Made by a program: the position numbers and the translations under genes | Assembly: GCF_014395785.1 (NCBI RefSeq) | Contig: NZ_CP060713.1 | Coordinates: forward strand, 2,136,501-2,200,500 | Direction of reading: 5' to 3' | Source: Nocardioides mesophilus | GTDB taxonomy: Bacteria; Actinomycetota; Actinomycetes; Propionibacteriales; Nocardioidaceae | DNA length: 64,000 nt | Notes under the pieces: generated by a model | Database searches by the model: none | What the model was told of the DNA's origin: nothing | What the model saw: only the letters and a program-made list of their open reading frames with translations | In this document: one piece after another, positions 33,876 to 40,611 of the stretch | Layout of the letters: each line of letters opens with the position of its first letter | How positions within the stretch are numbered: the first letter of the stretch is position 1

Positions 33876-33904
33876 TTTGTACGCCCGGCGAGGGATGGCC
33901 ACAA
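33876..33904 (-). promoter_or_regulatory. candidate promoter of the Ms1-like RNA
   Basis: On the minus strand TTGTGG (33904-33899) and TACAAA (33881-33876) are separated by 17 nt. Transcription would start near 33869. The -10 lacks the final T of the consensus. Confidence 0.4.
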
Positions 33905-33955
33905 GGGCCAGGGGCAATGGTCTAGTGGGCCCAGGCGGCCGGCTGCCGCGGTGGT

Positions 33956-34780
33956 CTAGGAGAGGCCGCGGGCGACACGCCGACGGGCGGCGTAGTAGAC
34001 CGCCCCGCCGACGGCCAACGACGTACCCAGGGCCAGCGCGGCCAGCGTCGGTGCGCTCTGCGGCAGTCGCACCCGGCTCCGCAGGGTGACCGGCCGGGCG
34101 AAGACCAGCACCGGCCAACCGCGCTCGAGGGCCTTGCGCCGCAGCTCCCGGTCGGGGTTCACCGCGTGCGGGTGCCCGACCACCTCGAGCATGTGCAGGT
34201 CGGTGATCGAGTCGCTGTAGGCGTAGCTGCGGGACAGGTCGTAGCCCTTCTCGCGCGAGAGCTCGCGGACCGCCTCGGCCTTGTTCTCGGCGTAGGCGTA
34301 GTAGTCGATCTCGCCGGTGTAGCGGCCCTCGGCGATCCGCATCCGGGTCGCGACCACGCCGTCGGCGCCCAGCATCTCCCCGATCGGCTCCACGACCTCG
34401 GTGCCGGAAGCGGACACGATGATCACGTCGTGCCCGGCGAGCTGGTGCTCCTCGATCAGGGAGACCGCCTCGTCGTAGACCAGCGGGTCGACGATGTTGT
34501 GCAAGGTGTCGGCGACGATGTCGCGGACCGTCTGCACGTCCCACCCGGCGCACATGTCGGAGAGGAACTGGCGCATCTTCTCCATCTGGTCGTGGTCCGC
34601 CCCGCCCACCAGGTAGACGAACTGGGCGTACGCGCTGCGCAGCACCGCGCGCCGCGAGATCAGCCCGCCGGCCTGGAAGGGGCGGGAGAACGCCAGCGTG
34701 CTCGACTTGGCGATGATCGTCTTGTCCAGGTCGAAGAAGGCAGCGGGGCGGCCGGTGGCGCGCTCGACACCGTCGGACAT
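33956..34780 (-). CDS. HAD-superfamily IB phosphatase (SerB-like) with C-terminal membrane anchor
   Basis: The 274-residue phosphatase has the HAD motif FFDLDKT (nucleophile D17, acid D19), motif II in IIVSASGTE and motif IV in SYAYSDSITDLHML. Residues after about 245 contain a hydrophobic helix (TLAALALGTSLAVGGAVYYA), so it is membrane-tethered. Family members act on phosphoserine-like or lysophospholipid phosphates; the substrate is unknown. ATG 34780 follows AGGAGAGG. It corresponds to Rv3661 and is flanked by two small RNAs, Ms1-like downstream and 6C upstream. Confidence 0.88.
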   Translation of the reverse strand: MSDGVERATGRPAAFFDLDKTIIAKSSTLAFSRPFQAGGLISRRAVLRSAYAQFVYLVGGADHDQMEKMRQFLSDMCAGWDVQTVRDIVADTLHNIVDPLVYDEAVSLIEEHQLAGHDVIIVSASGTEVVEPIGEMLGADGVVATRMRIAEGRYTGEIDYYAYAENKAEAVRELSREKGYDLSRSYAYSDSITDLHMLEVVGHPHAVNPDRELRRKALERGWPVLVFARPVTLRSRVRLPQSAPTLAALALGTSLAVGGAVYYAARRRVARGLS

Positions 34781-34890
34781 TAGGGGCCGCCTCTCCTGGT
34801 TCGGGCACCAGCATAGGAGGGCGACATCGGGTAAAGGACGCGCTACCATCGAAGTGGCCCTTGTGGCCCGCTTTCTCGGGAGCGACATCC

Positions 34891-34996
34891 TGTGCGGATC
34901 CCAGCGGCATTCCCCCCAGCCGCTGGATGGGTCCGGCTCATCCCCCCGAGCCCGGACCTGGCGGCCTCCGGTCATCCCCCGGCCGGGGGCCGCACC
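34891..34996 (+). ncRNA. actinobacterial 6C small RNA
   Basis: Two C-loop hairpins identify it. Stem 34901-34908/34919-34926 carries loop ATTCCCCCCA. Stem 34930-34939/34948-34958 carries loop ATCCCCCC with one bulged C. A terminator hairpin follows at 34961-34993. The M. tuberculosis 6C RNA (B11) lies between Rv3661 and Rv3660c on the ssd strand, which is the position and orientation here. The C-rich loops are thought to pair with G-rich mRNA regions. A possible promoter is GCGACA (34821-34826)-N17-TACCAT (34844-34849). The exact 5' end is uncertain, and the remaining gap up to 35167 shows nothing else. Confidence 0.85.
34961..34993 (+). terminator. terminator of the 6C RNA
   Basis: GCGGCC (34961-34966) pairs with GGCCGC (34988-34993), with an inner CCGG/CCGG pairing. 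It is followed by the pyrimidine-rich ACCCCCTCTCTCTCGATTT. This is the closest approach to a U-tail terminator in the region. Confidence 0.7.
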
Positions 34997-35167
34997 CCCT
35001 CTCTCTCGATTTGCCGGTGCCGGTCGTCCCGCCGCCGCTGCCGGTCGCCGCTGCCCGCCGCCGGTGCCGACCGGATTCCGTCCACAGCCGGGCCCGGACC
35101 CGGACTCGTCCACAGCCTGCGCCCGGGTGCGGGCGCAGGCGGGGCCGGCGCCAGCAGGCTGGCGGCC

Positions 35168-36322
35168 ATGTCCACCTCGTCGAGCATGTCGCACCGTCCG
35201 GTCCCGTCCGCGGCGAACCGGACCGGGCCGTCCGGGCCGCCCGGGCCGGTCGGGATCAGGCCCCTGCTGGCCACCTGCGACGAGGAGCTGCTCGGCGACG
35301 TGCTGCGCCTGGCGGCCGCCGCCGGGGTCCAGCTCGACGTCGCGCACGACCCCGGGTCGGCGGCCCGGGCCTGGGCCGGCGCGCCGGTGGTGCTGGTCGG
35401 CGCGGACCAGGCGGCCACCCTGGGGGAGCGCCGCCCGGCCCGCAGGGACGCCGTCCACGTCGTCGGTCGTGGCCCGGTCGACGACCCGGTCTTCCGCAGC
35501 GCCCTCGCCCTCGGCGCCCGTGAGGTGCTCGAGCTGCCGGACGCCGACGCCTGGCTGGTCGAGCTGCTCGCCGACGCCGCGGACGGCGGCCGGACGGTGG
35601 CGCCGACCCTCGGCGTCGTCGCCGGCTCCGGCGGCGCCGGGGCGAGCACGTTCGCAGCCGCCCTGGCCCTGGGGGCGGCCCGGGCCGCCCCCGCCCTGCT
35701 GCTCGACCTCGACCCGTGGGGGCCGGGCCTCGACCAGCTGGTCGGCTTCGAGGAGCTGCCCGGGGTGCGCTGGGACGGACTGGTCGGCGCCGAGGGCCGG
35801 CTGGGCTCCCGGTCGCTGCGGGCGGCGCTGCCGCAGCGCGACGGGCTGGCGGTGCTCGCCTGGGGGCCGGCCGGAGCCGGGACCACGAGCCTGCCGACGG
35901 CCGGTGTCGCGGTCGAGGTGCTCTCGGCCGCCCAGCGCGGAAGCGACGTCGTGGTCGTGGACCTGCCCCGGGCGCTGGACCAGGTCGCCACCGAGACCGC
36001 TGCCCGGTGTGACGTGGTGGTGCTCGTCTGCGAGTCCTCGGTGCCCTCGGTCGCCGCCGCCGGCAAGGTGGCGGCCCACCTGCGGAGGGCGCACTCCGAG
36101 ATCGGCCTGGTGGTGCGCACCACGGCGACCAGCCTGGGTCCGGACCAGGTGGCCGAGGCGCTCGACCTGCCGCTGCTGGCGCACTACCCGACCCGGCGGC
36201 GGGTGGCCGAGCAGGTGGACCTCGGGCTCGGGCCGGTGCGCAGCCCCCGCTCACCGTTGGCCCGAGCCGCCCGCGAGGTGCTCGCCGGCCTGCTCGACGA
36301 CAGCGGACGGCGACGGCCATGA
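35168..36322 (+). CDS. ssd: Ssd/CpaE-like MinD-family ATPase of the Tad locus
   Basis: This 384-residue protein has an N-terminal receiver-like region (about 30-135) and a MinD-type ATPase. Its P-loop GSGGAGAST (153-161) has alanine in place of the usual lysine, a feature common in CpaE-like proteins. LLLDLDPWGPGLDQLVG and VVVDLPRALDQVATE complete the fold. It is syntenic with Rv3660c (Ssd, septum-site protein) and probably localises the Tad machinery. ATG 35168 follows the 6C RNA, which may be cotranscribed by read-through. It overlaps tadA by four bases. Confidence 0.87.
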   Translation: MSTSSSMSHRPVPSAANRTGPSGPPGPVGIRPLLATCDEELLGDVLRLAAAAGVQLDVAHDPGSAARAWAGAPVVLVGADQAATLGERRPARRDAVHVVGRGPVDDPVFRSALALGAREVLELPDADAWLVELLADAADGGRTVAPTLGVVAGSGGAGASTFAAALALGAARAAPALLLDLDPWGPGLDQLVGFEELPGVRWDGLVGAEGRLGSRSLRAALPQRDGLAVLAWGPAGAGTTSLPTAGVAVEVLSAAQRGSDVVVVDLPRALDQVATETAARCDVVVLVCESSVPSVAAAGKVAAHLRRAHSEIGLVVRTTATSLGPDQVAEALDLPLLAHYPTRRRVAEQVDLGLGPVRSPRSPLARAAREVLAGLLDDSGRRRP

Positions 36323-37500
36323 CCTCCCTGCTGCGCTCACGGGTCCAGCCCGAGGTCGTCGAGGCGGTCCGGGAGCAGCTCGCCCGGCTCGGTGCGGAGG
36401 TCACCCCCGACCTGGTGGCACGGGCGCTGCGCGACCAGGGCCGGCCGGTCGGCGACGCCACCGTCCTCGCCGTCCACGACCTGCTCCAGGAGGACGTCCG
36501 CGGCGCCGGGCCGCTCGAGCCGTTGCTGCGCCGGCCGGGGGTGACCGACGTGCTGGTCAACGGACCCGGCGCGGTGTACGTCGACCGCGGGGCCGGCCTG
36601 GAGCTGACGGAAGTGCGCTTCCCCGACGACGACGCCGTGCGCCGGCTGGCCCAGCGGCTCGCGGGCGCGGCCGGTCGCCGCCTGGACGACGCGACCCCGC
36701 ACGTCGACCTCCGGCTGCCCGACGGCACCCGCTTCCACGCGGTCCTCGCCCCGCTGGCCCGGCCCGGGACGAGCATCTCGCTGCGGGTCCCGCGGGGCCG
36801 GGCATTCACGCTCGCGGAGCTGGTGGCCGCGGGCACGCTGCACCGGTCCGGCGCGGAGCTGCTCGGCCAGGTCGTCGCCGCCCGGCTCGCCTTCCTGGTC
36901 AGCGGCGGCACCGGGTCCGGCAAGACCACGCTGCTCTGCGCTCTGCTCGGTCTGGTGGACCCGGGGCACCGTCTGGTGGTGGTCGAGGATGCCAGCGAGC
37001 TGCGCCCCGACCACCCGCACGTGGTCGGCCTGGAGACGCGGCCGGCCAACGTCGAGGGGGCCGGCGAGATCCCGATGCGTGTGCTGGTGCGCCAGGCCCT
37101 GCGGATGCGGCCGGACCGGCTGGTCGTCGGTGAGGTCCGTGGCGAGGAGGTGACCGACCTGCTCGCCGCGCTGAACACCGGTCACGAGGGCGGCTGCGGG
37201 ACGTTGCACGCCAACTCCGCCGCCGACGTGCCGGCGCGCATCGAGGCGCTGGCGATGGCCGCCGGGCTGCCGCAGGCCGCGGTGCACAGCCAGCTCGCCT
37301 CCGCGCTCGACGTGGTCGTGCACCTGGGCCGCGACCCCGACGGGCACCGCCGGGTCGCGGAGCTCGGCTGCCTGGAGCGGGGCCCCGACGGCCTGGTGCG
37401 GGTGGTGCCGGCGGTCCGCTTCCCCCGGGAGGGTCCTCCCGAGGAGCTGGCCGCCGCCGGCGCCCTGGGCGCGCTGCTGGCGGATCGGCTGCGCCGATGA
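36319..37500 (+). CDS. tadA: TadA/CpaF-type secretion ATPase
   Basis: This 393-residue type II/IV secretion ATPase has an N-terminal helical domain, then Walker A GGTGSGKTT (196-204), an Asp-box-like VVVEDASELRPDHPHVVGL and Walker B RPDRLVVGEVRGEEVTDLL. His-box sequence lies in NTGHEGGCGTLHANSA. It powers Flp/Tad pilus assembly at the cytoplasmic face. It is syntenic with Rv3659c. It overlaps the upstream and downstream genes by four bases each. Confidence 0.93.
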   Translation: MTSLLRSRVQPEVVEAVREQLARLGAEVTPDLVARALRDQGRPVGDATVLAVHDLLQEDVRGAGPLEPLLRRPGVTDVLVNGPGAVYVDRGAGLELTEVRFPDDDAVRRLAQRLAGAAGRRLDDATPHVDLRLPDGTRFHAVLAPLARPGTSISLRVPRGRAFTLAELVAAGTLHRSGAELLGQVVAARLAFLVSGGTGSGKTTLLCALLGLVDPGHRLVVVEDASELRPDHPHVVGLETRPANVEGAGEIPMRVLVRQALRMRPDRLVVGEVRGEEVTDLLAALNTGHEGGCGTLHANSAADVPARIEALAMAAGLPQAAVHSQLASALDVVVHLGRDPDGHRRVAELGCLERGPDGLVRVVPAVRFPREGPPEELAAAGALGALLADRLRR

Positions 37501-38300
37501 GCGCCGGTGCCGCGGCGTTGGTGGGCGTCCTGGCCGGCACCGCCCTCCTGCTCGGCAGCGGACCGGGACGGGTCCGGCTGCCGCGGCCCGCAGGCGCGCG
37601 TCGGTCGAGCACGGGAGCGCACCGGGCCGCCGGGGTCGCGGTGCTCTCGTCCGTGGCCGCCGGGCTCGTGCTCTTCCTGGACGGCACCACCCTGGCGCTG
37701 GCCGTGATCGTCCTGCTCTGCTCCGTCGCCGCCGCGCTGACCTGGCGCCGCGGCCGCGAGCAGGTCCGCTGCCGGCAGCGCCGCGCCAAGGTCGTCGAGG
37801 TCAGCGAGGCCCTGGTCGGTGAGCTGCGCGCCGGGCAGCCTGTGATCGGGGCGCTGGACAGGTGCTGCGGTGTCTGGCCGCCGTTCGCGACGGTGGCGGC
37901 CGCGGCCCGGTTGGGGGCCGACGTGCCGGCGGCCATGAGACGCGCCGCAGAGCTGCCCGGGGCCGAGGGGCTGGGTCGGCTGGCCTCCGCCTGGCAGGTC
38001 TCCCAGCGCACCGGCTGCCCGCTGGCCGGGGTGGTCGACCAGGTGGCCGTCTCGGCGCGCGCCGAGCTGGCGGCGGCCCGGCTGGTCCGCGCCGAGCTGG
38101 CCTCGGCCCAGGCGACCGCCCGGCTGGTGGCGCTGCTGCCGCTGGGCACGTTGGCGATGTCGGCCGGTATCGGCGGCGACCCCTGGGGCTTCCTGCTCGG
38201 GCACCCGGTCGGGCTGTCCTGCCTGGCAGCGGGGACCGCCCTGGTCTTCGCCGGGCTCTGGTGGATCGACCGCATCGCCGCGTCGGTGACCCGGCCGTGA
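37497..38300 (+). CDS. tadB: TadB-like type II secretion F-domain membrane protein
   Basis: This 267-residue inner-membrane platform protein has two N-terminal helices. A cytoplasmic T2SSF domain contains VVEVSEALVGELRAGQPVIG and GRLASAWQVSQRTGCPLAGV. Two C-terminal helices follow. It partners TadA to extrude pilin and corresponds to Rv3658c. It is shorter than proteobacterial TadB. It overlaps its neighbours by ATGA/GTGA. Confidence 0.85.
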   Translation: MSAGAAALVGVLAGTALLLGSGPGRVRLPRPAGARRSSTGAHRAAGVAVLSSVAAGLVLFLDGTTLALAVIVLLCSVAAALTWRRGREQVRCRQRRAKVVEVSEALVGELRAGQPVIGALDRCCGVWPPFATVAAAARLGADVPAAMRRAAELPGAEGLGRLASAWQVSQRTGCPLAGVVDQVAVSARAELAAARLVRAELASAQATARLVALLPLGTLAMSAGIGGDPWGFLLGHPVGLSCLAAGTALVFAGLWWIDRIAASVTRP

Positions 38301-39055
38301 GCGCTGCCGCCTGGTGCGCCGGCCTGCTGACGGCGCTCGCGGTGCTCGGCGCGCTGCGACCGCCCCGGCGGCTGCCGGGTCGGGGTGCGCCGGTCCCGGC
38401 CGCCGGCGGGGGACCGGGCGGGCCACCGGCCGACCTGCCGAGCGGCACCGACGGCACCGCCTGGATGCGCGCGGCGGTGGGCCTCTCGGGCGCTCTCGTC
38501 GCCGGCCTCTTCGTCGGCGGCGGGCTGGCGCTTCCCGCGGCCCTGGTCGCGGGAGTCGGGTGCTGGGTGGCGGTCGGCCGGATGGAGCCGCCCGCGCGGC
38601 GCCGGCACCGGGAGCGGCTCGAGGCCGACCTTCCGCACGCCGTCGACCTCCTGGCCGCCTGCCTGGTCGGTGGGCAGTCGCCCGGGATGGCGGTGGGGCA
38701 CGTCGCCGCAGCGCTCGACGGCCCGGTGGCCGGCGAGCTCGCCGTGGTCGCGGCGCGGCTGCGGCTCGGGGTCGACCCGGTCACGGTGTGGCGCGACGTG
38801 GCCTGGCATCCGCAGCTCGGCCCGCTCGGCCGCTCGGTGGCCCGGGCTCTGGACAGCGGCGCGTCGGTGGCCGAGGCGATGGGCCGGCTGGCCGACGACC
38901 TGCGCCGCGACGCGCGGGCCCGCGTCGAGGGCAGGGCCAGGGCGGTCGGGGTCAAGGCGGCGTTGCCGCTCGGCGTGTGCCTGCTGCCGGCCTTCGTGCT
39001 CACCGGGGTGGTGCCGCTGGTCGCCGGGTCGGTGAGCGGGCTGCTGCACCCCTGA
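38297..39055 (+). CDS. tadC: TadC-like type II secretion F-domain membrane protein
   Basis: This 252-residue platform protein has hydrophobic N-terminal helices, a T2SSF domain (LPHAVDLLAACLVGGQSPGM, then VARALDSGASVAEAMGRLAD) and a C-terminal pair of helices ending AGSVSGLLHP. It corresponds to Rv3657c. GTG 38297 overlaps the tadB stop (GTGA). A hairpin follows at 39068-39100. Confidence 0.85.
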   Translation: MSAAAWCAGLLTALAVLGALRPPRRLPGRGAPVPAAGGGPGGPPADLPSGTDGTAWMRAAVGLSGALVAGLFVGGGLALPAALVAGVGCWVAVGRMEPPARRRHRERLEADLPHAVDLLAACLVGGQSPGMAVGHVAAALDGPVAGELAVVAARLRLGVDPVTVWRDVAWHPQLGPLGRSVARALDSGASVAEAMGRLADDLRRDARARVEGRARAVGVKAALPLGVCLLPAFVLTGVVPLVAGSVSGLLHP

Positions 39056-39067
39056 CCCAGGCCTTCC

Positions 39068-39100
39068 GGGGAGCCGGATCTGCTCCACATCCGGGGCCCC
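39068..39100 (+). terminator. hairpin between tadC and the pilin gene
   Basis: GGGG (39068-39071) and CCGGAT (39074-39079) pair with ATCCGG (39089-39094) and CCCC (39097-39100). An AG/GG internal loop and a 9-nt loop complete it. It may attenuate read-through or protect processed pilin mRNA. The rest of 39056-39222 leads to a strong AGGAGG. Confidence 0.55.
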
Positions 39101-39222
39101 GGCCGCACGGTCCCCAGTCGACGGATCGGTCGGTCGCCGGCAGGCCCGGAACGGCGAGAGTCGTCGGGTCAACGCACCCACAGCCCGGCCCAGCCGGCCG
39201 GCGCCTTCTTCAGGAGGTCCCC

Positions 39223-39405
39223 ATGACCGCATCACCCGTTGCCCGCCTGCGCGCGCAGCGCGGAGTCGCCTCGGCGGAGTACGCCGTCGCGACCGCTGCC
39301 GGCTGCGGCTTCGCCGCCGTGCTCATCAAGCTGCTCACCAGCGACTGGGGCCAGGCCCTGCTCAAGACCCTGTTCGACCTCGTCCTGAAGATGATCGGGA
39401 TCTGA
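39223..39405 (+). CDS. DUF4244 Flp-like pilin
   Basis: This 60-residue protein has a basic head, the segment RGVASAEYAVATAAGCGFAA with the glutamate-tyrosine pair of Flp prepilins, and a hydrophobic helix to the C-terminus. It is the likely major pilin subunit and corresponds to Rv3656c. The perfect AGGAGG at 39212-39217 suggests high expression compared with the ATPase genes upstream. Confidence 0.88.
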   Translation: MTASPVARLRAQRGVASAEYAVATAAGCGFAAVLIKLLTSDWGQALLKTLFDLVLKMIGI

Positions 39406-39407
39406 GC

Positions 39408-39809
39408 GTGCCGCGAGGGTCGACCCGGGGGGCGCGCAGCACCGTGCTGCGCGCCCCCGCGTCCCGCGAGCGGGGAGCCGCGAGCGCCGAAGCCGTGATG
39501 GTGCTGCCGGTGCTGGTGGCCGTGACGCTCGGACTGGTGTGGCTGCTCGCCCTGGCCGCGACCCAGGCCCGGGTCGTGGACGCGGCCCGGGAGGTGGCCC
39601 GGGCGCTGGCGCGCGACGAGCCCCGCGGCGCCGCCCTCGAGCTCGGTCGTCGGATCGCGCCGGAGGGCTCGCAGTTCCTCGTGGAGCAGAGCGGGTCGAC
39701 CGTGCAGGTGCGGGTCACCTCGTCGGTGCGCGGTCCCGGTGGGCTGTTCGGCTTCGTGCCCCGGGTCGACGTCGACGCCGAGGCAGTCGCGGCCCGGGAG
39801 CCCCGATGA
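39408..39809 (+). CDS. TadE-like minor pilin
   Basis: This 133-residue protein has a basic N-terminus, RERGAASAEAVMVLPVLVAV as a pseudopilin cleavage and membrane segment, then a mostly extracellular domain ending VDAEAVAAREPR. It corresponds to Rv3655c. The start is GTG 39408, two bases after the pilin stop. It overlaps the next gene by four bases. Confidence 0.83.
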   Translation: MPRGSTRGARSTVLRAPASRERGAASAEAVMVLPVLVAVTLGLVWLLALAATQARVVDAAREVARALARDEPRGAALELGRRIAPEGSQFLVEQSGSTVQVRVTSSVRGPGGLFGFVPRVDVDAEAVAAREPR

Positions 39810-40216
39810 CCCGGCGCTGTCGTCGGGGTCTCCCCGTGCGGGCCGGGCGTGCCGACGAGCGGGGCACCGCGACGGTCCTCGCGCTCCCCATGCTGGGCGC
39901 ACTCCTGCTGGTCGCCGTGCTGCTCTCGGTGCTCGGCGGTCTCGTCGTCGCCCAGCGCCGGGCCCAGTCAGCCGCCGACCTGGCGGCGCTCGCCGGCGCC
40001 GTGTCGGTGCAGCGCGGTCAGGACGCCTGTGCGGCGGTGGCCGCGCTCGTGCGACGCAACGACGCCGAGCTGCGCTCCTGCACGGTGGCCGGGAGGGAGG
40101 TGCAGGTCGTGGTCGCTCTGACGGTGGAAGCGCCGGCCGGGCGCCGCCTGCGGGTCGACGCCGACGCCCGGGCCGGGCCGGTGGACGCCGTCCCGGCCCT
40201 CACCGCGGTCCCGTGA
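39806..40216 (+). CDS. TadE/TadG-like pilus-associated protein (Rv3654c type)
   Basis: This 136-residue protein has DERGTATVLALPMLGALLLV as an N-terminal TadE/G-like membrane helix. Then comes AQRRAQSAADLAALAGAVSV, the Tad-type motif, and a pair of cysteines at about 72 and 90 that could form an external disulfide. It ends the Tad operon, with its stop adjoining the convergent membrane protein gene. Confidence 0.83.
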   Translation: MTRRCRRGLPVRAGRADERGTATVLALPMLGALLLVAVLLSVLGGLVVAQRRAQSAADLAALAGAVSVQRGQDACAAVAALVRRNDAELRSCTVAGREVQVVVALTVEAPAGRRLRVDADARAGPVDAVPALTAVP

Positions 40217-40558
40217 TCAGAGGCGCTCGGTGCTGTCGCCGGGCTGACGTTGCTCGGCGACCCGGTCGTTCTCGACCGCGCGCTTCTCCGACTCCTGCCG
40301 CTGCACCGTCTTCGAGAGCCGGTTCAGCTCCTTGCGGTCGCGACGCCGCTGGCGCGCGCGCAGCAGACCGGTGCGCATCACCGAGAAGCCGAGCACCAGG
40401 AGCAGGGTGGCGGCCGCGCCGAGCAGGAACACCGCGAGCGTGCTGAGCTCGGCGTTGACGACGCCCACGTCGAGCTGGGCGGTGTCGTTTGCTCCGCCGA
40501 GCGCCACCCCGAACACTCCGACCGCGAGCAGCACCAGGATCAGTCCGAGCACGAACAT
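40217..40558 (-). CDS. two-helix membrane protein with charged tail (LapA/DUF1049-like)
   Basis: This 113-residue protein has helices at about 2-22 and 40-63. A strongly basic and then mixed-charge cytoplasmic tail (RARQRRRDRKELNRLSKTVQ) is probably coiled. The layout fits LapA-domain proteins, but the match is only by shape. ATG 40558 is chosen as the first start before the hydrophobic segment. It is convergent with the Tad operon and 53 nt downstream of the helicase gene on the same strand. Confidence 0.72.
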   Translation of the reverse strand: MFVLGLILVLLAVGVFGVALGGANDTAQLDVGVVNAELSTLAVFLLGAAATLLLVLGFSVMRTGLLRARQRRRDRKELNRLSKTVQRQESEKRAVENDRVAEQRQPGDSTERL

Positions 40559-40611
40559 GGGTGGTTCCTTCCGTCGGGACGGCCAGAGACCGCCGCTACC
40601 GCCAGCGTAGG

